DNA of 64,000 nt from Cephalotus follicularis (taxonomy: Eukaryota; Streptophyta; Magnoliopsida; Oxalidales; Cephalotaceae). How positions within the stretch are numbered: position 1 is the first letter of the stretch; each line of letters opens with the position of its first letter. The stretch lies in NCBI GenBank assembly GCA_001972305.1, contig BDDD01001491.1, forward strand, positions 1 to 64,000. The letters run 5' to 3'. Made by a program: the position numbers and the translations under genes. This document shows, one piece after another, positions 55,549 through 64,000 of the stretch. The notes beneath the pieces were generated by a model. That model had not been told where the DNA came from. It saw only the letters and a list, made by a program, of their open reading frames with translations, and ran no database searches.

Positions 55549-56139
55549 TTAAGTTGTTATCGGGTGTCTCTATGTCTGCTAGTACCTTTAATTTTAATGC
55601 ATGACAGTTAGAAAAGCATCATATATCTTTCTACCCATTTTGTCTCCATGGCCGTGTTTTAACTCCATTTGAACTTGTTCCTTCAGATGTTTGGGGACCA
55701 TGTCGTAGTCCTACTGTATCTGGCTATCGTTATTTTATAACTTTTGTGGACGATTAGTCCTACTGATTATTTTATGACTTGGCTTTATTTAATAAAAGAT
55801 CGTTCTGAAATTTATGATGTTTTTTTATACCTTTTACTTTGAGGTGTATACTCGATATAATGTTCGTATGAAATGGTTAAGGTCTGACAATGCTCGTGAA
55901 TATTTGTCTTCTTCTTTTGGTTTGGCGTCTGTTCTTGCTTCACAATGTATTATACACCAGACTTACTGCTCATACACACCATAACAAAATGGTGTGGCTG
56001 GGAGGAAGAATCAACACCTTCTAGATGTTGCTAAGACTCTTATGTTTCATATGCATGTTCCTAAATACTATTGGCCTTATGCGGTTCAAATAGTATGTTA
56101 TCTTATAAACCGTTCCTTCATCTGTGTTTCAAGGAGGAG
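55549..56139 (+). mobile_element. Ty1/copia integrase remnant (copia-V)
   Basis: Plus-strand copia integrase wording survives in pieces: LEKHH, FELVPSDVWGPC, SGYRYFITFVDD, LRSDNAREYLSS-type and MFHMHVPKYYWPYAVQIVCY. No LTR, gag or reverse transcriptase. Much more decayed than copia-III, with many breaks, so probably the older substrate of the region. Confidence 0.7.
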
Positions 56140-56599
56140 TGATGCAAAGCAAATAATGAAAAGACAAATTAGGGATTAGAAAATTGGGATTTGGGGAAAT
56201 TCAAATAGGATTTTATCTGTACAAAGAGGGAAGAAGACTTGAAGAAATTAGAAGAAAGGGGAAGAAGACTAGATAAGAGACCGTAACGATCTCCGAAGAA
56301 GGAGATGAGAAGACTAGAGGAAGAAGCCAAACAAGATAACTGAATTTTTATTCAATTTGTCAATTCATCAAAAGCTTCTGATAATAGGTTTATGATACAT
56401 ATTTATACAAGCAAAACCCTAATCCACATAAAACTCATAATTACTAAAGTTTCTCATAAAATATAAAATTACATAATAAACCCAAATAAATATCAAATAT
56501 CAAATAATCCCTAAATAAATAATAAGCATATAACTACTAATAATACGACTACAAGAATATGGGTCAAATCGCAAATGGGCCAAGATGCTTCCGCATCAT
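56140..56599 (-). repeat. Gypsy-delta 3' LTR
   Basis: 460 bp with termini TGATGC...GCATCA, a six-base inverted terminal repeat. The outer end on the minus strand folds as GATGC-GGAA-GCATC. AT-rich inside. It lies just downstream of the purine tract on the minus strand. Confidence 0.7.
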
Positions 56600-56737
56600 A
56601 CTCCTCTAGTTGAAAAGAACTATACTCCGGAAAGTTTGATCACAAAAAGCATCATTCGAGGAAATTTGAACCCAAACTCTAACAACATCATCTAACCCAA
56701 AAATATCTAGTGGGCGACCCGTCCAATGAATTATGAA

Positions 56738-57229
56738 TCACAGAAACCCTCTACGATAAGATGTGACCAGAATAATCTCAATCGGATATGGCGGCTGAGG
56801 ACGAATTGGCCATGGTCGCACTATGAATCTTGTAAAAATACTAAGCTGCAAAACATTGGGCTCAAAAGTACCTCTGTAAAGTGTCAAATTCTTCACATTG
56901 AAAACTGGACTAATATTTATATGATTAGGAAAATCAAGAAAATTAGCATTAGATCCAAATGGTTCAATAATGGAGAAGGTTTCAATATCTTGGTGATTCA
57001 AGTTTTCATATGGGTATTCAAGATTGCAAGAAGGACGAATGCAAACTAAGACATGATTACCAACATCAATCTCCTTAGCTCCACAATGCACATCAACAAT
57101 AAGGTTAAAGTCCACATTAATTATTTCAATTGGACGCCAAATCTCAGTATGCAAAAGACTTTTAAATATTGGAACTTGTGGGACTAGCACACTCTTAAAC
57201 TCATTGTTTTTAGGAAATTGCTCACTCAA
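56738..57229 (-). pseudogene. Gypsy-delta integrase C-terminal segment
   Basis: VHCGAKEIDVGNHVLVCIRP followed by FGSNANFLDFPNHINISPVF and NVKNLTLYRGTFEP matches the region after the integrase core in many plant gypsy elements (the phrase SPVFNVEDLT..YRG). The upstream half of the frame is a linker without a known domain. Fossil. Confidence 0.7.
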
Positions 57230-57429
57230 AACAATAGGTATAGTGCATTGAATTGCACTTGGTTGGCTATCATCTTTTTTAAACTCATCTGCTACCCCAT
57301 TTTCATTCTCTATGCACTTAACAACATCTTCACTTGCACTCTCAACCTTAGGAAGATCACTAACCTCATACTCTATAATGAAGACTTTTTGAGGAAATGG
57401 GTGGTCAGACTCTAATGTGAAGGTTCCTT

Positions 57430-58684
57430 AAAGGCATTGAGACTTAGCGTGTCCTACAACATGACAGTTAGTACATTGCACACAAGAACTTGTAACTGTA
57501 GGACCACTAAAAGAATCATTAGGCTTACAAACATATTGGGTGTTGACCTTTTTAGGGGTAGGAGTATTGTCCTGGAAGATAGTGTGAGAAACAGCCTTGG
57601 ACTGGGAGCTATGCACAGTGTGAGAGACGGTCCTCGGCTGAGTCACTAACTTAGACTCCGGAAAAAAGCTAAATGAGCGTGATTCACTATCCCTAGAGAC
57701 AAATCTATGAGGAGTCCTATAACTATAAGCCTCTACATCAAAGTCATCCTCATAAGGGTCTTCAATAAACTCAAGTGAATACATACCTATTTTCCTTCTA
57801 ATGTACTTATCATTCATATTAGTAGAGGTAATGTATTTCTCCTTAAGTTTTTGTCTCATCAAAGACCACTGACTAATGGGTGGCTCTCCTAAACGCTACA
57901 TAGAGTTGGATATTGTCCCAGTACTTCTTGGCAGATCATATTAACTTTGTCTTAGCAAACCAAACTCGATTGGGGTCCCTAAGATGGCTCAACTGAAAAT
58001 AATTCTCAATCTCATCTATCCGGTCTAAGATAGAGGTAGAATCTAAATGTCCATCATAAGTTCGCACATCTACCTTAACTCTCGAGGTTCTCTCCATGTA
58101 CTCATTAGGCTCATACCTACGCGGAGGTGAAGAATGTCTATCATGGTACAAAGGACGAGAGTAGAAAGCATCACTCCTAGGTGCTGGAGAAGAATACCAA
58201 TCATCAACCTGACGTGGCGAGGAATAGTACCTATCATCAATCCCGCCTGACGAGGAAGAGTACCTATCATCAATCCTATGTGGCGAGGAAGAGTACTTAT
58301 CAATAGTTTTACATGGAGGAGAAGAGTACTTGTCATGATACCTAGGACGATAAGGAGCACAATGAGACCTATCATCTAACGAATCCTCTTTGTACCAAGA
58401 CTCGAAGTTTTACTGAGGGTCCCTAAATTGGAGTGTTCTATAGGCTGACCTTGGGGAGGAATAAGGTGTAGCATGTGGTTTACTAGACGCTTGACTTGAT
58501 CGTATTGCTTATTGACTTTCTCAAAACGTTGGTCTAGAGAACCTTGGTAAGTCTCAAGGCGTGAGCAAACAGACAGGAGATTAACTAATGTATGAGTATT
58601 GATATTTCTATAATGACCCATTTTCACTCTTTCTCCTTTTTTTTCTTTTTCTTTTTTCTTTTTAAAAAAACTTATGAAAAACAC
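57430..58684 (-). pseudogene. Gypsy-delta gag
   Basis: MGHYRNINTHTLVNLLSVCS with a predicted helical segment (LETYQGSLDQRFEKVNKQYD), an Arg/His/Pro-rich linker with short repeats (MIGTLPRHVRLMIG-like in one frame, degenerate 36-45 bp units around 58140-58330), a capsid-type start (VKVDVRTYDGHLDSTSILDR, IENYFQLSHLRD) and a zinc knuckle CTNCHVVGHAKSQC near 57440-57480. Broken in about three places. Confidence 0.7.
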
Positions 58685-58904
58685 AATTCGTTGCTGCTAC
58701 TAAGATTGACATAAAATTGAAATAGCAAATGCAAACATAAACTACTACAATGCACATGTGAAACCAAAGAAACTAATGGAACTAATATGTCAAAGTAAAA
58801 AAAGATGAAAGCAATGACGTACGAAAAGGGATTACAAAGAAATTAGATTAATGTAACATATCAAAGTCTTAAAACTGTGAACAAGAAAGAAGAATGAGGG
58901 AACA
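58685..58904. other. Gypsy-delta leader side, nothing recognised
   Basis: AT-rich, no open frame, no primer site or LTR seen. It ends at the TGTAACGCC start of the next LTR. Confidence 0.5.
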
Positions 58905-59039
58905 TGTAACGCCGGGGGTTTTCATTAGGGTGTAATATTGTATTCCCAATGTAATTTACGCTTGAATTAATGAGAACTATGTTTTTCCCTCTTTTGTGAG
59001 TTGAAAGTTGCAAGAAAAGTGTGTTGGTGTGTTTTCTGT

Positions 59040-59215
59040 ACAGGGGGGCAGCCGACTGCCACAGGGAGGCAGCCGACTGGACCCCTTGTGGAGGGACAGC
59101 AGCCAGGTGCTGTGAGGGAGCAACCGGCTGGTGTGGGTGTCGGCAGAAACAGCCGACTGCCAAGTCAAGGCAGTCGACTGCCAACGCCAGACAGCCCACG
59201 TGCTGTCAGGTTTGA
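59040..59215 (+). repeat. Word array in the gypsy-epsilon LTR
   Basis: About seven words of the form gcagccgactgcc, including the perfect dyad ggcagtcgactgcc near 59169, at 135-310 bp from the LTR start; one more at about 59712. Same position as the beta and gamma arrays, different word. Confidence 0.8.
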
Positions 59216-60062
59216 AGTGACAAAAAGGGGGTGTTGGCTTTATTTGGGGAAATGGCAGAGAGAGGGGACGGATTCCTCTCTTAAAAACACAAACTTTCCT
59301 CTCCAAATCTCCATCTTTCTCAGTGAATTCAAGAGTGTTTGGGAGTAGAGAAAATGGAGTGAAAGTGTGTGTGTTGAGGATCTAAGGAGCTTCGTGTTGA
59401 ACCGTGGACTTGGAGGCTTGGACAGTGGGGGAACCGGACCAGTGGGGGTTGCTGAACGGGTAAGGAGTGCAAAAGCCTCGGATTTAGACTTAAAGAGGTG
59501 GATTGCAACTCCTAACTTGGAGTTCTAAGGTAGGGGGAAAGTCGTTTTTGTACTTAATTTCAACCATAAATGTTTTCCGTGAAATGAAATGCATGTGTGT
59601 GTTATATTGTGAGCCTGGAATGTGTTGTTGCATAAATGTGTTGTTTTTGGTTGTGTTGGGTGTGTGTTGTGGCTTGTATAGCCGCTGGTTTTCTACATCT
59701 TCTGCAGAATCCAGCCGACTGCCCGTGTTGTATATGCATCGAGATATAGTATGTACTGCATCATGTTGCATTCATACTTGGGTTTTGTTGATCTTATGTT
59801 GCTTTTATGACTTTGGCCGAGTGAGGACAAAGGCTAACCCCCTACTGTTCAGATTGAAGCAGCGTTTTGGATATCGCCGGGCAAGGCTATGCCGGGATGT
59901 GATGTGACTGAGTTTATTTTGCTTTAATGTTTTGTAAAGCAGTGTACTTAAAACATGATGTACCTTGGATTATTGTACTAATGTTTTACTATTGTTAATC
60001 GACTTTTGGATCACGCTCCGTTGTGGGCTTTTTAACAATGCTTTTCAGTTAGTGTATTCGGG

Positions 60063-60088
60063 AATCATGTAGTATGGGATGCATGGTT
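60063..60088 (+). other. Conserved LTR hairpin, epsilon copy
   Basis: AATCATG / CATGGTT around tagtatgggatg, with one T-G wobble pair. A third stem version beside alpha/gamma and beta. Confidence 0.7.
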
Positions 60089-60092
60089 TAGG

Positions 60093-60893
60093 GAAGCGTT
60101 GATGAATTTTAGAAAGACGTCGACGTTCAGTGCCATGTAATGCATAAGCGTCGACGCTGTTATTGAAATAGTCGACGCTTAGCGTGGGTTGGGCAGCCAG
60201 TGCACGAACTCACTTCGTGGGCACGTTTTCTCTCTCATCTCCAGCAGTTCTCTCCCATCATTGCACATTATGGAAACGTGGGGATCATGGCTACAAAATC
60301 CCTGGGAGTGAGGACCATGATTCAGTGTCTGTGGGACAGAGGGAGAGTAGGCTGGTGAGAAGCTTTTATTCCAGAAAAAGTTTCTGGTTTAATGAGAGAT
60401 GTTGCTGGGAAAAAACGAGAGACAAGAATTCTCTCTGCACTTAGAGTTTTCCTTCACCTACAAACACCAAACAAGTAACTTATCTAGGGTAGATTGTTTT
60501 TTATTGCATTAATCAAACTCAATTTTCCTTTTATAAGTTTTGAGAGAGAGAGAGAGTGCATAAGGAAACTGCTTTGTTTTTTCCTTCTGGTGTGCATCTG
60601 CTAGGAGCAGTAGCTGAACATTTTGAAGGGCAGTAAAGAAGGAGTCTTCGCAATCTAGTAGCGGCAAAGACGAATGAGCCAACACCCGCTGGTATATCTC
60701 CTTGTCTCCTTCTCTTATTGCCTTACTTGTTTGTCACCATTGAATGCAATGGTGACATCTTTTCAATTAAAGTGTTGATGTGGTGATCCATGTGGCTTGT
60801 GGTCATCCCATAATGGACCGGTTTTTAGCTTTTGTTGGGTGTCTTCCGCCGCCATGTTTGTATGTTTAAGTTTTGTCCTACACCCTATTGTTA
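60093..60893 (+). repeat. About 0.8-kb LTR-like unit, copy 1
   Basis: Begins with a word array (60112-60180, including agcgtcgacgct) and continues with gtgcacgaactcacttcgtg, ggaccatgat, cttatctagggt, a GA run near 60540, gtagcggcaaag, cacccgctggtatat and gtggtgatccatgtgg, ending near ctacaccctattg. It matches copy 2 at 60967-61800, roughly 75-80 percent. No gene. It could be the LTR of an unrecognised element. Confidence 0.7.
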
Positions 60894-60966
60894 GATATAG
60901 TGACCCGACAAGCCATTGGATGGACTGTCACTAAAAGAGTTAGACTCTTAATGCTTCACTGGCCAG

Positions 60967-61800
60967 ACAAAGCGTCGACGTCTTTTAGAAAGACGTCGAT
61001 GCTTAACGTTTTTAAAGACGTCGATGTCTTTTAGAAAGAGTCGATGTTCTTGGCACACATTGTGTAAGCGTCGATGTCCTTTGGAAGGCGTCGATGTCTT
61101 TGAGCAGAACGTGCAACCTGTGCACGAACTCACTTCGTGGGCACGTTTTCTCTCTCATCTCTAGCAACCATCTCCCATTCTTGCATGTTATGGCAACGTG
61201 GGGATCATGGTCACAGACTCCCTAGGAGTGAGGACCATGATCCTAAGTGAATGGGAAAGTGGGAGAGAGAAAGTGGAGGCTAGTAATAAGCATTTTTCTG
61301 CAGAAAATATTAGTGTGAAAAAGTTGGAGTTTTTGCTGGGCAAGTAACTTCGATTTTCTCTCTGCAGAGTGTGTTCCTTTCATCTGAGATTCACCATGCA
61401 AGAGCTTATCTAGGGTGGACAGATTATTGACTTCATTGGTCAATATCAATTTACCTTTTCTAAGCTTAGTGAGAGAGAGAGAGAGCTTTTACATTTCTTC
61501 TTGGTTCTTGGTGGTTGGAGTAGCTTCTGTACCAGGGATTTTGGGAGCAACGTGTTTGGTGTCTTCCCAAGCGTGTAGCGGCAAAGAAAGAAGGAGCCTT
61601 CACCCGCTGGTATATTTCTTGGTCCTTCTCTTCTTGCCATGCTTGTGTGTCATCATTGTTTGCTATGGTGACACCAATTCAATTCTGTTGATGTTGTGGT
61701 GATCCATGTGGTCTGTGGACGTGCCATAATGGACTGATTATGTTTTATTGGGTGTTCTTCCGCTGCTATGTTAAATGATTGTGTTTGGTTCTACACCCTA
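60967..61800 (+). repeat. About 0.8-kb LTR-like unit, copy 2
   Basis: Same landmarks in the same order as copy 1; its word array (60968-61105) uses aaagacgtcgatgtcttt-type words, unlike copy 1. A 73-bp spacer, 60894-60966, separates the units. SIRE-D follows. Confidence 0.7.
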
Positions 61801-61900
61801 CACACCATAGTCCATTTATGGCTCTAGATTCGGTTCATCCGATTCTATCACCTACGTGCCTTAATCCATTTATGGCATAGGAATTGGTTAATCTGATTCC
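61801..61900 (+). repeat. Two degenerate copies of a roughly 52-bp unit
   Basis: tagtccatttatggctctag...gattctatcacc and taatccatttatggcatagg...gattccatcg lie side by side. No known element. Confidence 0.6.
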
Positions 61901-62110
61901 ATCGTTAACGTCAACGTTAATATACACGTTAACGTCTATACAACCGTTTGTTTTTTACGCGTTAATGAAAACATTTTCTCCTTCTATGCTTTTAGCGTCA
62001 ACGCTATATATTAGTGTTAACATTATGTTTTCACGTCAACAATGGCGTTAACGTTATACATGAATGTACACGATTAACGTCAACGCGTATGTTAGACGTC
62101 GAAGCCTAAA
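61900..62110 (+). repeat. Word array before the SIRE-D envelope-like ORF
   Basis: About ten words of the form cgttaacgtc, acgtcaacgtt, gcgtcaacgct and gtcaacgcgt. Same place relative to the envelope-like ORF as the arrays in SIRE-A/B/C, with yet another word. Confidence 0.7.
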
Positions 62111-62279
62111 CACCTGATATATATTGTTTGGGGCATTTTCGTCGACACAAATTCTATTTGGCGTTAACCCAAGTCTTTTCCCTCTCTCGATTTTTTTTCT
62201 GCAAAATCGATTTAAAACCGAAAAATCTTCTGTTTTTATCATCAAATCTACACCTACAACGATCTACAATTCCGAAGAA

Positions 62280-63442
62280 ACACTTGTCTATTGGAGGAAA
62301 GACTCCTGCTGGGGCGAAATACAAGGATATATATGCTGGGAGGAAAGTCCTCTGTGGAAGAGTTGTGGATTTTGCCTTTACATCAGGTGATAATTTCCAA
62401 TTGGAGCAATGGTTTACTGCTTTAGGTTGGAGAGATTATTTCACCATTAATGCTCTTTACTATGTAGAGATTGTTAAAGAATTTTACAGTAATATGGTTA
62501 ATGTTAGTGAAGATTGTGATTCTTTGGAGATAAAGACTAAAGTGAGTAGAAATGTGATTAAATTTGATGATAAGTTGTTAGGTAATATTCTAGGTGTGCC
62601 TGCTACTAGTTCTAGGTTTTTTTAGACCAAAAAATGGCCTGAAGATCCTGATTTGGTTTTAGAGGACTGTTTTAAGGGTATTTTACCCAAATGAGAATGT
62701 TTTTGGAGGCATGGCCAAGCCTACAAATTTGCTGGGTGCTGAGCATAGGCTGCTCCACCACATCACAGCCACTCATATTCTCCCTACTTCCGATGGGCAT
62801 GAGAAAATGAGCTACCAGGATCTTTATATTATGTGGCATGCGGTAACTGGAAAGCCTTTGAATCTTCCCCACCTCATCATGAAAAATATGCTTAGAGCAT
62901 CTTCTAAGTTGGATGGTGCATTGCCATATGGGATGGTGATCACCAAGATCCTTTCTCATTTTGGAATTGTGGTTTGTAATGAAGTTGCCTTAAGAATTGA
63001 TGTAGGAGATATTTATAATGCATCTTCTCTAAAAAGGATGGGCTGGAAGAGAGTGTTTGAAGCTGGAAAAGGCAATGTTTCGCTGCCTAAGGAAGGAGGA
63101 AGAAGGAAGAGAAGAGTTGAAGGTGAAGGAGTAGAAGAGCAAGGTGAAGCACAAAGGGCTAGGCCTACCCCTGCATCTCAACAGGCCAGAAGCAGCAGTA
63201 GCAGCAATTCTCTATCTTTGGAGTCTATTTTAGATGAGATAAAGAAACTCAATACCAAAATGAACAAAATGGACAACTTGCGAGGAGAGTGTCTGGATCT
63301 CTTCGATGATCAAAGACGAAGACAAAGGAGGCTCGAGAAGAAGCTCGTAGCAAAGGGTGTCATTGAAGCTAGTGACATCTCCTCATCCGGTGAAGAAGAA
63401 GAAGGGACTAGTGAAGAAGAAGAAGGAACTCAAGAGAAATGA
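62280..63442 (+). pseudogene. SIRE-D envelope-like ORF
   Basis: Blocks shared with SIRE-A/B/C in the same order: GRKVLCGRVVDFAFTSGDNF, VEIVKEFYSNMV, LGNILGVPATSSRF, LGAEHRLLHHITATHILPTS, PHLIMKNMLRA, LKRMGWKRVFEAGKG, then a Ser-rich stretch, a short coiled-coil-like segment (ESILDEIKKLNTKMNKM) and a Glu-rich end. Function unknown; the plant envelope-like label is by convention. About two breaks. Confidence 0.75.
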
Positions 63443-63968
63443 TTTTTTTTTATGTTTTCAAAAAACTCTATAGCTTTTTCTATTATTAAATTTCTAGTTT
63501 GTATTATGTTTTAATGGTTATGTTGTTGATACAATGAAGTTTGTGATGATATTTTTATGATCAATTTTTTGTTATATGTGTTTTGAAACCTGAATTGAAA
63601 CTTTCAGAGGGAGAAATCTTGTTTTAATGTTCCTTTTTTTATAATATGCATAAATTCAGGGGGAGTTCTTATTTTTCAACCTTTTTTTATGATTTCCAAA
63701 AAGGGAGAGTAGTGTATGTTTGCATATATTAAAGAATATGAACTTTTTATGGTAAACTTATTGTTATGCTTATAAATGTGCCATATGCATATAAGGAAGA
63801 AGTTATATGCTTATAAATGTAGATTGTTTAAATAGATATAGTTTTACTGGTATAGTTTTACTGCTAAATTGGTATATCCTACATATGTTGAAGAAAGTTA
63901 TTGCATATAGTGTTTTATGGTGTTTTATGCACTTTTATACTTTTTATTGTATATGTTTTGTCATCATC

Positions 63969-63982
63969 AAAAAGGGGGAGAT
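63969..63982 (+). other. SIRE-D polypurine tract
   Basis: aaaaagggggagat directly before TGTTGAGATT. Weaker copies (cagagggagaaat near 63605, cagggggagttc near 63657, aaaaagggagag near 63700) precede it, as known for Sireviruses. Confidence 0.85.
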
Positions 63983-64000
63983 TGTTGAGATTATATGTTA
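63983..64000 (+). repeat. Start of the SIRE-D 3' LTR
   Basis: TGTTGAGATTATATGTTA, cut by the window end. It starts with the same five bases as the SIRE-A and -B LTRs, then differs. Confidence 0.75.

Larger units (their letters stand above)
56140..58904 (-). mobile_element. Compact Ty3/gypsy element (gypsy-delta), gag plus integrase tail
   Basis: Minus strand. Gag pieces with a zinc knuckle (58684 to about 57430), then a short stretch leading into an integrase C-terminal segment (about 57120-56740), a purine tract (caactagaggagta) and one LTR (56140-56599). Protease, reverse transcriptase and RNase H are not seen. The opposite LTR was not found before the gypsy-epsilon LTR starts at 58905. 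It looks non-autonomous and broken, with a handful of breaks in the coding parts. Lineage within gypsy is uncertain (chromovirus-like). Confidence 0.72.
58905..60090 (+). mobile_element. Chromovirus LTR, 5' three-fifths or so (gypsy-epsilon)
   Basis: Starts TGTAACGCCGGGGGTTTTC. It has its own word array (59040-59215), the ggccgagtgaggacaaaggc box at 59814, a cacgctccgttgtgggc box at 60013 and the conserved hairpin at 60063-60088, then ends abruptly at 60090 without the usual LTR terminus. No internal element sequence is attached. Frames inside are by-products of GC-rich repeats. Confidence 0.8.
62128..64000 (+). mobile_element. SIRE-lineage element (SIRE-D), 3' end, continuing beyond the window
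   Basis: Envelope-like ORF (about 62280-63442), non-coding tail with repeated purine tracts (63443-63968), polypurine tract (63969-63982) and the first 18 bases of the 3' LTR (63983-64000). The segment tcatcatcaaaaaggggg before the LTR is the same as in SIRE-A. No pol was recognised upstream; the tandem 0.8-kb units lie there instead. About two breaks in the ORF. Confidence 0.82.

Noticed and set aside
57430-58684. Host Arg/Tyr-rich protein gene
   Set aside because: The zinc knuckle, capsid-start wording, adjoining integrase tail and LTR make it a gypsy gag.
59001-59348. 115-residue Gly/Arg-rich open frame
   Set aside because: Created by the GC-rich word array of the epsilon LTR.

Overview
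The window looks like heterochromatic or intergenic DNA from a flowering plant, probably a eudicot. It is AT-rich, and almost every coding trace belongs to plant transposable elements: Ty3/gypsy chromoviruses, an Athila/Tat-type gypsy element, Ty1/copia elements including the SIRE (Sirevirus) lineage with envelope-like ORFs, and an L1-type LINE. I found no convincing host gene, no rRNA or tRNA gene and no CRISPR array. The element names gypsy-alpha to -epsilon, copia-I to -V and SIRE-A to -D are my own labels.

Layout. 1-783 is the 3' part of a chromovirus LTR (gypsy-alpha). 826-22584 is a second chromovirus (gypsy-beta). It is interrupted by an antisense L1 LINE (2438-8241, inside gag, 15-bp target duplication) and by an Athila/Tat-type gag-protease element (11302-18907, inside integrase). 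22585-22858 is another LTR end, abutting copia-I (22859-26558, minus strand). 26559-27918 and 32923-33665 are gene-poor AT-rich DNA, split by copia-II (27924-32917, minus, perfect 5-bp target duplication).

33666-50801 is a stack. Copia-IV (minus) is split into three pieces, first by a tail-to-tail pair of SIRE elements (SIRE-A plus, 33869-40267; SIRE-B minus, 40268-44512) that together form a giant inverted repeat, then by a nearly whole short-LTR copia-III (45776-50689, plus, perfect 5-bp target duplication). 50802-52528 holds more SIRE fragments. 52529-55405 is the 3' end of chromovirus gypsy-gamma (minus). 55549-56139 is a copia integrase remnant. 56140-58904 is a compact gypsy-delta (minus). 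58905-60090 is a chromovirus LTR (gypsy-epsilon). 60093-61800 is a degenerate tandem pair of about 0.8 kb. 61900-64000 is the 3' half of SIRE-D, which runs off the window.

The two most interesting signals are not genes. (1) LTRs of at least three chromovirus subfamilies carry a hairpin with an invariant 12-base loop and a stem whose base pairs co-vary. (2) Those LTRs, and the SIRE LTRs and pol-env spacers, carry arrays of short, mostly self-complementary words built around TCGA. The word differs between gypsy subfamilies while the array position within the LTR is similar, and one word (aaagacgtcgatgtcttt and close variants) is shared between Ty3/gypsy and Ty1/copia LTRs. All identities and ages given here are by-eye estimates.
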